Assembly (NCBI GenBank): GCA_030789695.1
Contig: CM061141.1
Location: 279,689,871-279,753,870 of the forward strand
Source of the DNA: Scilla litardierei
Lineage: Eukaryota > Streptophyta > Magnoliopsida > Asparagales > Asparagaceae
Direction of reading: 5' to 3'
Length of the DNA: 64,000 nt
This document shows, piece by piece, positions 32,191 to 42,319 of this stretch. Position 1 is the first letter of the stretch, and the number at the start of each line of letters is the position of its first letter. The position numbers were made by a program, and so were the translations under genes. The notes beneath the pieces were generated by a model, which was given only the letters and a program-made list of their open reading frames with translations, searched no databases and was not told the DNA's origin.

Positions 32191-32718
32191 TAACCCACGG
32201 AGAAACTGAAGACACTGGATAAAGGGAAAGGAATATTGCACATCTTGCAGCGCAAGGATGAGGCCTCTTCTTCCCACCTGATTGTTGAAGAGGGCAGTTC
32301 GGAGTCTTTACACTGTGAGACCCCGAATGTTTGTTTGCCTGAGGAGGGTCCGGTTTTGAAGACCTCTGCGGTTGCGGGCTCCGATCACTCATCAGGATTG
32401 GTGCTCAGGTTTCGTAAACTTGTCTCAGCTTTGAGCTGCATCAACCTGCTGTTTCCTGCTCCGCATCCCCATTTTGATAACGGCTATGTAATCGCAAACT
32501 CTGATGCGGAAACAGCAGGTGCCAAACATGTTAATGATGCAAATGATATTGGTAAAGAGGTGACCGATGTAGCTTTTCCTCAGGAGCCTTTGTTTGATAA
32601 CCCAGATTGGATTGAGGAGAGGCTTGATTTGATAAATGAGTCTGAGTTACTCAAAAAGAGGAAACAGGGAGCTCAAAGTGCGGGCCCGGCTACCAGGAGG
32701 AGTAACCGACTGAAGTAA
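32191..32718 (+). pseudogene. LINE ORF1, C-terminal fragment
   Basis: Open in one frame from about 32191 to TAA 32716, with no ATG start; begins DKGKGILHILQRKDEASSSH and ends ATRRSNRLK. The basic tail before the stop is typical of the C-terminus of plant L1 ORF1 proteins. The gag-like domain and the zinc knuckle expected upstream are missing, so the copy is 5'-truncated. Confidence 0.55.
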
Positions 32719-32754
32719 GGTGTCTCTTAATCCCACCCGTTTCAAATCTTTATT

Positions 32755-35700
32755 ATGTCTATGTTGATTTGGAATACTCGCGGTCTTAATAATGTTGTGA
32801 GGCGTAGGGACCTCCGTGAAAGAATAAAGTCTTTGAACCCATCTATCATTGTTCTGTTGGAGACCAAGTTAAGGGTGGAAACTATTGGCAATAAGTCTTG
32901 CATCCCCAAGGATTGGAGTTCGGTGAATAACTTTAATTCTCATGAAGGTGGACGTATTTTGTTGGGTTTTAATCCTTTGGTGTGGCAACTTAGTGTGCAT
33001 TCTGTATCTATGCAACACTTGACTGTACGGTGTGCCAATTCGGGGGGCTTTCATTTTTGCCTTACCGCAGTCTATGGAAGCAACCACCCTACTGAGCGTA
33101 AGCAACTCTGGAATCAGCTAAGAGTGGATGCGGCTATCCTGGGAAAAGAGGCTTGGCTTGTAGGTGGAGACTTTAATTGTATCTTGGCCGCGAAGGAGAA
33201 GGTGGGTGGTCGAAGGGTAGAGCCAAACATGCTTCACGACTTCAACACTTGTATTAATGACTGCCATTTGCATTCTCTCAAACACACGGGGGCGCGGCTA
33301 AGTTGGTGTAACAAACGCATGGGAGTTAGGCGTATCGCTGCCCAGCTGGATCGGGTATTATGTAATGATGTGTGGATTTCAAAGCTTGCTGACTCTGTCT
33401 ATTGTTATTTGGATCCCCGTACCAGCGACCACTCCCCCATGGTTGTCAATCTTCATTCTGAGGTACTCAATGATCCAAAGCCTTTTAAATTCTTTAATCA
33501 CTGGGTTAATTTGCCAGGATTTAATGATACTGTTATCACCACTTGGGAGCAAATTGTATGTGGATCCAATATGTACCGCCTGGCTATTAAATTGAGGCAT
33601 GTTAAATTGGCACTAAAATCATGGGCTAGACTTCACAATGCTAACAAAGCAATTCTTGATTGCCGAGCTGAATTGGAGGGGATTAGATCCTCTAAATCTA
33701 TCCATTATGATCGTAGCCTTCAGGAAAAGGAACATAAGTTGGCTAATGAACTTGCTTCCCTTTTAAGTATGGAAGAGGAGATGTATCGTCAGAAAAGCAG
33801 ACAGGATTGGTTGGATCTTGGGGACAGGAATACCAGTTTCTTCTACAATGCAATGAAATCTCGTCAAAGCAGAAATAATCTAAGACACTTAGTTGATGTG
33901 AATGGTGTCCAATGTAAAACCTATAGAGACATTAAATCTGAAGCTGTTAACTTCTATGAGACCCTCTACATGCAAAACAACTATTGGAATGTCTTTCCTA
34001 AACTTGTGCATAAGAAGAAGATAAAACCGGAAACTGCCCTATGGATTGAAAGAAATGTGACTGCTGATGAAATCAAAGAAGCGGCCTTCAGTATTGGCCC
34101 TTCCAAAGCGCCAGGGCCAGATGGGTTCAATGGCTTTTTCTATCAACACAATTGGCATATTATTGGGTCTGATGTTATTGCAGCTGTCCAATCTTTCTTC
34201 AGATCGAGTTCCATGCTGAAGCAGGTAAATCACATGTTTCTCACTTTGGCCCCTAAAAGCTCTAACGCTACTTCTCTGGGCGACTACAGGCCTATAGCAT
34301 GTTGCAACGTTATCTATAAGATTATTAGCAAAATAATCTGCAATAGGCTTCAGAGATTTATACATGATCTGGTCTCGCCGAACCAGTCAGCTTTCTTGCA
34401 GGGGAGGCTGATTTCAGACTGTGCACTGTTGGCTCATGAACAAATCAGAGATTTCAGTAACCCCATAGGGTCCAGAGCTTGCTTAAAAATAGACCTCAGG
34501 AAGGCTTTTGATAGTGTGAACAGGGAGTTTGTCTATTTCATCTTACATCAGATGGGTTTTGGCCCTAGGTTCATCGGATGGATTAAAGAATGCATCTCCA
34601 CGCCTTCATTCTCTGTTATGGTCAACGGATCCCCTGTTGGATATTTTGGTGGGAACAGAGGTCTTAGGCAGGGTGATCCGCTCTCACCCTACCTTTTTGT
34701 AATCATTATGGAATGTTTCACTCTCTTGCTTTCCAAGGCTTTGACTAAAAGAAGTATTCAACCTATGAGGCGATCGGGTTCTATTTCTCACCTGCTTTTC
34801 GCGGATGATTTACTGGTTTTCTGCCGTGCTAACCAGACTTCATTCAAGGGGCTTAAAATTCTGCTTGAGGATTTCAGGAACTTCACAGGCCTGCAAATCA
34901 ATTGGGAAAAGACCATTGCTATGTTCAGTAAAGGAGTTAAAAATCCAGGGGATCTTGCTAATTATCTTGGGGTTAAGCACGCACATGCTATCACTACTTA
35001 TCTGGGTCTCCCTTTGTCGCCCAAGTATCCTAAGGCACAAATGTATTGCATGCTTATTGATAAGTGCAGAAAGCGGATGAGTGGGTGGGCTTCTGCAACC
35101 ATATCTATAGCTGGACGAATTGAGTTGGTAAGATCAGTTATTTATGGCATGGCTATATTCTGGGTACAAGTATATAGATTCCCAAATTCAGTACTGCGTA
35201 TCCTAACTTCTATGTGTAGAAAATTCATTTGGGGTGCATCTAAAGCTTGGGCTTGGGGTGACTCTTGTAGGCCTAAGGAGGAAGGGGGGATTGGGCTTAG
35301 GCTATTGTCTGACTTGAATCTTGTTGCTGGTATTAAGCTTACCTGGAGATTGCTAAAGTCTAGAGGGATGTGGGCAGAATTCATGCGGAACAAATATAAA
35401 GACTCTTCACATTTCTATGGGGCCAAAGGAACGATTACTCAATCGGGGACCTGGAAATTCTTACTTCATTGCAGAGGACTTTCGCAGAAGATTATAGTGA
35501 GAAAAGTCGGAGATGGAAAAGATACTCTTTTTTGGCATGATAATTGGCTCCCGTGCGGACCAATTAAATTGCAATACAGTATACCGGAGGGGGCTAGCAG
35601 AATGCGGGTATCGGACTACTGGGACGGTCGTACGTGGCGTGATTGTCCAGACATTCAAAATCTCAAGCCCCTCCTTCAGCATAAGACCCTCTCTGCAGGT

Positions 35701-36249
35701 TCTGACGACTGGGGTTGGAAAAATGATGATGCTTTTCGGTTTAAGGAAGCCTGGGATACTGTTCGTAACAAATTTGCTCCATTCCCATATTACAACCTCA
35801 TCTGGTACAGTAAGCACACCCCTAAATTTGCAATTACCCTCTTAAGAGCATTCCTAAACAAGCTGCCTACTAAAGACCGAATGCTTGGTTGGCTGGTGAT
35901 GGATTCCCATGAATGCGTACTGTGCTCGGATGAGGTAGAAAATTCGGAACACTTGTTTTTTGCTTGCCCCTATTCTTCTTACATAATCCGCAGGTCATTG
36001 CTGAAGCTGGGCTACTTTGGTCCGGATCATTTGAGTCTTCAAAGTGTGGGCGATTTTTGTTTGGAGAAATTCAAGAACAAAAAACCGCTGGGTATCCTTG
36101 CCAGAGCTGTACTGGCGGCGGTTGTTTGGCATCTGTGGCGTGAGTGCAACAGAAGAGTGTTTGAGAAAAAAAAAGTAAAACAAAGACTGGTCTTTTTGAT
36201 GATATTGCAGCGGACGTACGAGCAGTACTTCGAAATTCGGAAGATGTAG
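32755..36249 (+). CDS. LINE ORF2: endonuclease, reverse transcriptase and zf-RVT
   Basis: 1164 residues from ATG 32755 to TAG 36247 without a stop or frameshift. APE-type endonuclease (residues 1-230): MLIWNTRGLNN, LLETKLR, GGDFNCIL and SDHSPMVV. Reverse transcriptase (about 430-730): PGPDGFNGFFY, KIDLRKAFDSVN, GLRQGDPLSPYLF, and the catalytic LLFADDLLVF. C-terminal zinc-binding reverse-transcriptase domain (zf-RVT, about 1020-1110): CVLCSDEVENSEHLFFACPYS. Both active-site Asp residues of the RT are present. It could nick target DNA and prime cDNA in the nucleus; with ORF1 truncated this copy probably cannot move alone but could act on other RNAs. It is the least decayed large ORF in the window and implies a recent insertion. 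Confidence 0.9.
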   Translation: MSMLIWNTRGLNNVVRRRDLRERIKSLNPSIIVLLETKLRVETIGNKSCIPKDWSSVNNFNSHEGGRILLGFNPLVWQLSVHSVSMQHLTVRCANSGGFHFCLTAVYGSNHPTERKQLWNQLRVDAAILGKEAWLVGGDFNCILAAKEKVGGRRVEPNMLHDFNTCINDCHLHSLKHTGARLSWCNKRMGVRRIAAQLDRVLCNDVWISKLADSVYCYLDPRTSDHSPMVVNLHSEVLNDPKPFKFFNHWVNLPGFNDTVITTWEQIVCGSNMYRLAIKLRHVKLALKSWARLHNANKAILDCRAELEGIRSSKSIHYDRSLQEKEHKLANELASLLSMEEEMYRQKSRQDWLDLGDRNTSFFYNAMKSRQSRNNLRHLVDVNGVQCKTYRDIKSEAVNFYETLYMQNNYWNVFPKLVHKKKIKPETALWIERNVTADEIKEAAFSIGPSKAPGPDGFNGFFYQHNWHIIGSDVIAAVQSFFRSSSMLKQVNHMFLTLAPKSSNATSLGDYRPIACCNVIYKIISKIICNRLQRFIHDLVSPNQSAFLQGRLISDCALLAHEQIRDFSNPIGSRACLKIDLRKAFDSVNREFVYFILHQMGFGPRFIGWIKECISTPSFSVMVNGSPVGYFGGNRGLRQGDPLSPYLFVIIMECFTLLLSKALTKRSIQPMRRSGSISHLLFADDLLVFCRANQTSFKGLKILLEDFRNFTGLQINWEKTIAMFSKGVKNPGDLANYLGVKHAHAITTYLGLPLSPKYPKAQMYCMLIDKCRKRMSGWASATISIAGRIELVRSVIYGMAIFWVQVYRFPNSVLRILTSMCRKFIWGASKAWAWGDSCRPKEEGGIGLRLLSDLNLVAGIKLTWRLLKSRGMWAEFMRNKYKDSSHFYGAKGTITQSGTWKFLLHCRGLSQKIIVRKVGDGKDTLFWHDNWLPCGPIKLQYSIPEGASRMRVSDYWDGRTWRDCPDIQNLKPLLQHKTLSAGSDDWGWKNDDAFRFKEAWDTVRNKFAPFPYYNLIWYSKHTPKFAITLLRAFLNKLPTKDRMLGWLVMDSHECVLCSDEVENSEHLFFACPYSSYIIRRSLLKLGYFGPDHLSLQSVGDFCLEKFKNKKPLGILARAVLAAVVWHLWRECNRRVFEKKKVKQRLVFLMILQRTYEQYFEIRKM

Positions 36250-36506
36250 GGGATGAAGCTGCGGACGCATTCGATAATTGGGATATATGTGGTGTTGGCT
36301 AACTTGAGCATTTCAGTTTTCCCCTTCTAAATGGTTTTATTTTGGTTTGTCTTAAGTTTTGTTATTGTGGTTCTGGGAACGGATTCTTGGCCGTTTGACC
36401 TAGGGTGACGACGCTTGTGTCCTCTCCTCTAGTCACTTGGTTTAGGACCTTTGTACCAGTCCATGTTGTAAATATCTATACTTTTAATATAAATTCACAC
36501 TTACCT

Positions 36507-36510
<4 letters not shown>

Positions 36511-36575
<65 letters not shown>
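36511..36575 (+). repeat. TA microsatellite, left of the SINE
   Basis: About 32 TA units. A second run (36853-36929) lies on the other side of the SINE. Confidence 0.95.
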
Positions 36576-36578
<3 letters not shown>

Positions 36579-36849
36579 ACAAGAGGGTGTCCCAGTGGTA
36601 AGTCATTCCGCTCCAAAGCCAAGGGGTGCGGGGTTCGAGGCCTATGGCCGCCGTGACTTGGTAATTATTGTGGAATTTGTTGTGGAATAATTTACCCTGG
36701 GGCTACATCTCCCCTCTCGGACTTACCCGGGGGCCGTTGGGGGCACGGCGGTTTCCCCCCAGTTTGCATAGTCTCGGCCGGGCTCTCGCCTTACCCTCCT
36801 AAAAAAAGCCAAAGGCAGGGGGAGGGGTTTGGGGATTTTTCTGGGTTGT

Positions 36850-36852
<3 letters not shown>
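36576..36852 (+). mobile_element. tRNA-derived SINE set in a TA microsatellite
   Basis: Internal RNA polymerase III promoter: A-box-like TGTCCCAGTGG (36588-36598) and a perfect B box GGTTCGAGGCC (36632-36642), 44 bp apart. The head has a tRNA-like layout, the body is GC-rich, and it ends TCTGGGTTGTCAAA before TA repeats. Length about 277 bp. TA runs on both sides suggest insertion into a TA tract, with the duplication hidden in the repeat. Confidence 0.7.

Positions 36853-36929
<77 letters not shown>
36853..36929 (+). repeat. TA microsatellite, right of the SINE
   Basis: About 38 TA units. Confidence 0.95.
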
Positions 36930-36930
<1 letters not shown>

Positions 36931-38766
36931 GTACACAATAGGCAAGCATCAATATACTATGGGGGAGTACCCTCATTCAACCCACGGACACAACTTAGGT
37001 ACGTGCACCACGACTACATTACAAGGTCCAAGGGCCTACTAACAACTTAGAGTTGACACAGACATTGACGGGCACTAAAGCCTAAGCAATAAAGGAAGAT
37101 TAGAGGTCGGAAGCGTGACGATATGAGGATTGATAAGCACGAGTTCAGATAGGACGAATACAAGGAGACAGCTTGGTTAGGTGAAACAGTGATTCACTGG
37201 TGAATGTTTAGGTAGAGGAAAGGGAGATGTAGTGGTACTTGCATAGGATTGAGAAATGAAGTAACATAAGCTAAAATTCGCGAAATTGAAAACTGTTGTA
37301 CTTCAAAAGTTGGAATCCTCATTTTGTATAAAAATATTTGGAGGTCGATAAAACGAGTTGTTCAAAATAAGTTTGAGTCGAATATTCATAATAAGAGAAA
37401 ATGTTTTATTTGCTTATCGTAAATCATTAAGAAAAGGAAGTAAATCATTCACACTGACATTAAAGACATAATTTTTAGAAAATATTATACGGCAGTAATT
37501 TAATAGGAAATGAAATTAAAGTAACTGAAGAATTTAAGCTCGTGTTAAACGCTTTCAAAGTATTTAAGCCATGGAAAGAAAATTTAAAATGATCAATATT
37601 GGAACTACTTTTAGAGGAACCAGGATGTGCAAAAAATTAAAACTGGTTTACACAAAGCTCTTAGCATACAAGAACAACGAGCCTGGTACGGATATAAAAA
37701 TAATTGAAATTCAATTTAGTTTAGAAATTATTCTAAAAGTATGTATGGTGAGCGGAAAGATAATAATAATAACTTGGTAGTAGAATTATCAAAATTGATA
37801 GCAAAGCTTTAAAATCAAATCATGGAGGGTCTAAATCAGGAAGTGGTTATGAAATAATAATTTTACAAAAATCTGAAACAGGGAAAACGATGAGCATAAC
37901 ATCGACTGGCTGAAAACTAAAATTCCAGGTGACTTGAAAAGTATATTAAAAGGAAGCACGATGTGTCGTTTGAAAGGCATAATAAGAAAGGAAATTATAA
38001 GTCGAATTGGACAAAATAAAAGTACGGTTCAAAATAAAATTAATATATGAAAGGGAAAGTGTATTTTCATAGGTACAAAAGTGTAGGCTGGGAAAATACC
38101 ATAAGCTAGTATTCAAAATTTCGAAAAAGTTTTAAGAGTTCAAGTCAACGAAGGAGTATGAAATATAAGATATATATATTAAAAAATTGAACAAATTTAA
38201 ACTTAGGAAAAGAGGAAATCGAAAAATAATTTCAGAAGATTCAAGGTTTGTAATGGAGAGGTTCGAAAATTGACGACGATCGTCATAAGGCGATCTCGTG
38301 AATCGAGGCAAGGAAATTGGTCGGATGATCAAAACATACATACGCCTAGGATATGAATCAGGAGAATCTACGGGGAAACTCCTACGGTCGACCAACTATG
38401 GATTAAGAACTAAGCGCTAAGACTTCCTAAGGAGCTAGACGTTAATGAAATGCGTTCAGCTTGGTCCGAAATCGATGAACCCAAACGAACGACCAAAAGA
38501 AATTCCAGAAGTCTAATATGGTCAGTGGTAGACAAGGACCACTAAGGAAACTCCTACGACGATCAAGTCAATTGCTAGAAGGGAGTCTAGCTAACAATCA
38601 GAGGCATCTAACTAAGTTTTCTTACCACCTAGTGTCATAGGAAAACGACTAGACTCAGGGCTTATGACTCGGGTGTTGCAATTTATTTAATGGACATTCT
38701 GTTATTATCGTTGTTCTGTTAATTCGCAATTGCAAGACTGGACCTGCATGGGCCACCAACAAAACC
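36930..38766 (-). other. Non-coding interior of element E, 5' half
   Basis: About 1.8 kb with no supportable ORF. The plus strand is rich in A and G (many GAAA, AAGG and GGAA runs) and poor in C, the opposite skew to 30433-32189. The last 300 bp before the LTR are more balanced. Confidence 0.6.
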
Positions 38767-41651
38767 TGTCACACCCCGCTTCCCAAAAATATGGAGGTGA
38801 AGCGTGAGAAGGTCCGCTCAGACTTGAAGCTGCAAGCTGCAAGTCCGATAAGCGTCAATCAACTTAAAAACTGCACGTCCTTGCAACCCGAAACGAAACA
38901 AGATAATAATGATGAAATGAGACAAAAGAGACATCTCAGAATATCCATAAAATAAGTTTCAACATCACAGAAAAAGCCACCAGGCTAAAAAGAAAGAGAG
39001 TCTAAAGGCCCAAACATGGCCAACAAAAGTACAAGGTACAAAACAAAGGTGCCTCGTACCGACAACTAACAACAAACCTAAAACAAAAGAAAGCTCAGCA
39101 AAGTCACCAAGAAAGATCACTGATGTCCACAAAACTCCTCCTGGGCAGACATGGACTCAGGCTCAGCGTCAGCAACAATCACGTACTCAGCTATGGTCTC
39201 TGGCTCAGGGTCTAACATGTGACACCCAAAAGAGCAAGGGGCACATGTCAGCAAGTCTGCAAGAGACTTGTGCAAGGAAACTGAAAGTAGGTAAAGCAAC
39301 CTAGCAGTTCTAGCATGAATGCAATGACATGGCAGTTTAAAGTATGAGTGCAACAAGTAAAGTAAAGTAAAGTAAAGTAAAGTACGAGCATGGCATTTAA
39401 ACATGGCAAGGATGACAAGTTATACAAGTAACACTCACTAGTACAAGACAAGTAAAGTAAGCACCTCGTGCACAGAGATTCCGCCTTCTGGCTAGAGTGG
39501 CTGATCGGGCCACTCCTAAGGTCAGGTGATCGTTTATCCCTACCCCTCCACGTGTATCGGGCATTGGCTTTTGACCAACACATGAGGCCCGCTTCTGGAT
39601 CACGAGCCAGGAAGTGTTTTAACATGATGTCCTAGGGGTGCACCTAGCCGGACAAGGTAGTACAAGTACAAGTATTGTAGCATGTGATACGAATGCAACA
39701 ATCAACTGGGATGACATGTAAGATGCAATGCATGGCAGCTAAAAGTGCGTACAGATAAGGAAAGTAAACATGACAGTTTAGTATGCATGATCAACAAGTT
39801 TAAGAGTTGGATCTAGCTTCGTTGTCAAGCTAGATCAATTTAGGTGACGGATCTAGTTTCGTTGTCAAACTAGATCAAGTAGGCATCTAGCCAGCTATCA
39901 TTTCACTGACTAGTCTCTTTTACGCTAAAAGCAAGGAAGTGGCCTAAAAACATGGCCCTACACAAGAGTTGGCAAGTTTCACTTGCCTACAAGTACAACG
40001 TCTGAGAAACACCATCCAAGAGAGTCCAAGTCACAAATAACCTACGTGCACAAGTCCACCGGCCTAAAGTCCATATTATTAATCTTGATTAGTGAATTTA
40101 AAACATTTAAAACACTTTAAAAACATCAATTTTAGTCTTGATTAACAGGCAATGGGTTGGGGGTCCTAGGGGTGCAAAGTGTTACCTCAACACGACGTGA
40201 AAGCTACACTGGCGTCGGGTAGCGACGCCAGGGGTGGGAATAAGAGAATGCGCTCCAAGTCCTGATTCCAATATAGATTCCTCGCTGGAAAGTTCAGAGC
40301 ATCAACTGGAGCGACGAGTCCAGATTCCAAAGCTAGCACATGCGACGACGGGCTACGACGTGTCGCAACGTCGTACACGGCAAATCGTCGGAGAGAAAGC
40401 ACCTAGGTGGGGCCCACAGTAGTCCTAGGGGCCAATAGGGGACCCACAATACCTCTGGAGAACTTGGGGGGCCCACGGTGACAAGTGGTGCGACGGGTGC
40501 GGGGTTGCGACGTTTGCTCTCGGTCGGACACAGCCAAATGTGGGGGCTTGGCTCGGTCGGTGCGGGGGGAACGGGCTTGTGCAGCTGCGGGTGCGGTGCG
40601 GGCCTTGGTGCTCTCGGTCGGTGCGGAGGGAGCGGTCGGTCGGGCGCCTTGGATGCGGGGGAACGGAGCGCTGCAATGTTGCAACCGTTGCAACGTTGCG
40701 GGCTTCGGTCTGTGCGGAGATGCGGCTCGGTCAGACACGGAGCGGAGCGGGCGAACGGTGCGGGCGACAGAGCGAGGTGCGGAGCGGGCGTGATACGGGC
40801 GGGGGCTTCGGTCTGACCGAGGGAATCTCTCGGTCGGACACGGCTTGGTGCGGGGTTGCGATGCAGCGGCTGTGCAGCGGTGCGGACGGAGCTTGGTGCG
40901 GGGGTTTCCTTCGGTCGGAGCGGGGAAAATGCGGCTGTTTCCTCGGTCGGTGCGGGGTTGGTGCAGCAACGTTGCGACGATTCGTCGCAACGTTAAATTT
41001 GGGTTTTGGAAGCGGCTAGGGTTATTTTCTTGCAAAAATAGGTCTTCCTAGAGGTTGTTTATATAGTGTAGATGGGTTGACTTGGTCTAGGGCTAATCCT
41101 AATGGGATTAGGAGTTTAAAATAATTTAAAATTCAAATCTCCCCATCTCCAACTCACCCAAGGCTAGGGCGCGGCCCAAATGAGCTGGAAATTGGCTCAA
41201 AAATTATTTAAAACGTTTTAAACTCAAATAAATTTTATTTGGTCGAAAATAATTTAAAACCTATTTATTAAAAATATTTTAAACCTTGCTAAAAATATAA
41301 AAGTGGTCAAATAAACTCTAAAAATTATAAAATAAATATCGTGGTGATCGTGATGACGAAAGGAAGCTAACTAAGAAGACGGATCTCAATTTCGATGTCA
41401 GACGACGAAACTAAAAATAGAAACGTCTCCCGTCAAAAGTGAGAATCGCAACGTCTCATCGAATAAGATTAAATTGTGGGAAAACGACTCGAGAACGTCG
41501 TTCCAAATTAGTGCCACAATTTACTACTCTCAGAGACGTTCACAACAGCATATCACACTAAAGTGTTCACAAACAAACAAAGTCTAAAATAAACACGTGC
41601 ACGGTCAAAAGCACGTGCATGAACAACGTACAACAAAAAGTAGTCGTTACA
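38767..41651 (-). repeat. Element E 5' LTR
   Basis: 2885 bp, plus-strand TGTCACACCC to GTCGTTACA. Same content as the 3' LTR: hairpin pair 39810-39876, TATA box 41058-41065, twin G-boxes 41594-41617, GTAAA run at 39357. Confidence 0.88.
39810..39876 (-). repeat. Tandem pair of constant-loop hairpins (element E 5' LTR)
   Basis: Same as 28579-28645: two perfect 10-bp stems with loop CGTTGTC, 40 bp apart, with the compensated C-G to T-A change. Confidence 0.85.
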
Positions 41652-42319
41652 GTCCACCCACCATACTTGAGAGCGGCGAGTCTTCCTTCTCTGTCGTTGT
41701 GGAGACCCTATCCAGTTTACTATCCACTGGGGTATCACCTTTTGGGACCTACACTTCCTCCCCAGTGGTCGACCCTTCTGTCTCCACCGCAGCTGTCCTT
41801 TCCGAGAGTGGCGTGACGTCTGTCCCCGCTTCTGTGTCACTGACCTCTCCTGCTCCCTCGTCACACATTTTACCCTCCACTTCTGCTGCTGCTGCTGCTG
41901 CCGCTTCGACCCAGCCTACGTCCCAGCCTCGCACCGAGGCTGGGCACCCACTAGTGAGCACAGCACCCCTTCCACACTACCATACTGGCCCCATCCTATA
42001 TGCTTCCCGCCAGAGATAGCCCCGTCCTTTACAGCCTAGACATGTGCGTCCCTCTGCACCACCTCCCCCCGACACTCTACTTCAGATCATTCGTGCTCTT
42101 GAGGGGGCGGTGAGTGGACTCAGAGGTGACTTTAGGGCTCTGTCTGCCACGGTCAGTTCCGTGCAGTCCCGCGTCTCCATGCTTCCCGATATTCAGGCTT
42201 TCCTGAATCAGATCCTGGCGCGACTGCCTCCACTACACCCACCCACCCAGCAGACACCTCGACCACCCCCACCCCCACCTCCGCCACAGGATGGAGATGG
42301 TGCAGCACCACCAACTTAG
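41652..42319 (+). pseudogene. Env-position ORF of element D, 3' part
   Basis: Continues the ORF cut at 27540. Reads PPTILESGESSFSVVVETL, Ser/Thr/Ala/Pro-rich, with one in-frame TAG at 42017-42019, then RPSAPPPPDTLLQIIRALEG, a coiled-coil-like segment, a poly-Pro stretch and GDGAAPPT before the stop at 42317. Aligns with the C-terminal third of the element B protein, but is shorter in the Pro/Thr-rich part. Confidence 0.75.

Larger units (their letters stand above)
32190..36510 (+). mobile_element. L1-type LINE, 5'-truncated, with intact ORF2
   Basis: Contains the C-terminal end of ORF1, a 36-bp gap, a complete ORF2 and a 3' UTR ending CTTTTAATATAAATTCAC before a TA run. Inserted in the interior of element E in the opposite orientation to E. 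The left boundary is set where the ORF1 frame begins (about 32190) and is uncertain. I could not identify a target duplication or a poly(A) tail; the TA microsatellite may have replaced the tail. Confidence 0.8.
27541..41651 (-). mobile_element. Element E: LARD-like non-autonomous LTR element with 2.88-kb LTRs and no coding domain
   Basis: Termini on the plus strand TGTCACGACC and GTCGTTACA, LTRs 27541-30421 (2881 bp) and 38767-41651 (2885 bp). Flanking bases ATCCA (27536-27540) and GTCCA (41652-41656) form a target duplication with one mismatch, and D's ORF joins cleanly across it. The purine tract next to the left LTR (sense GGTGGGGAGGA then TGTAACGACC) shows minus orientation. The interior (30422-38766), apart from a LINE and a SINE, has about 3.6 kb of sequence with no gag or pol similarity that I can read. 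Large LTRs and a non-coding interior define LARDs; the purine tract and the start TGTAACGACC resemble Tekay-type gypsy elements, which could mobilise it. No canonical PBS is visible next to the 5' LTR (sense GGTTTTGTTGGTGGCCC). Confidence 0.8.

Noticed and set aside
36405..36656. ORFs of alternating Tyr-Ile near 36511-36929
   Set aside because: Translation of the TA microsatellites.
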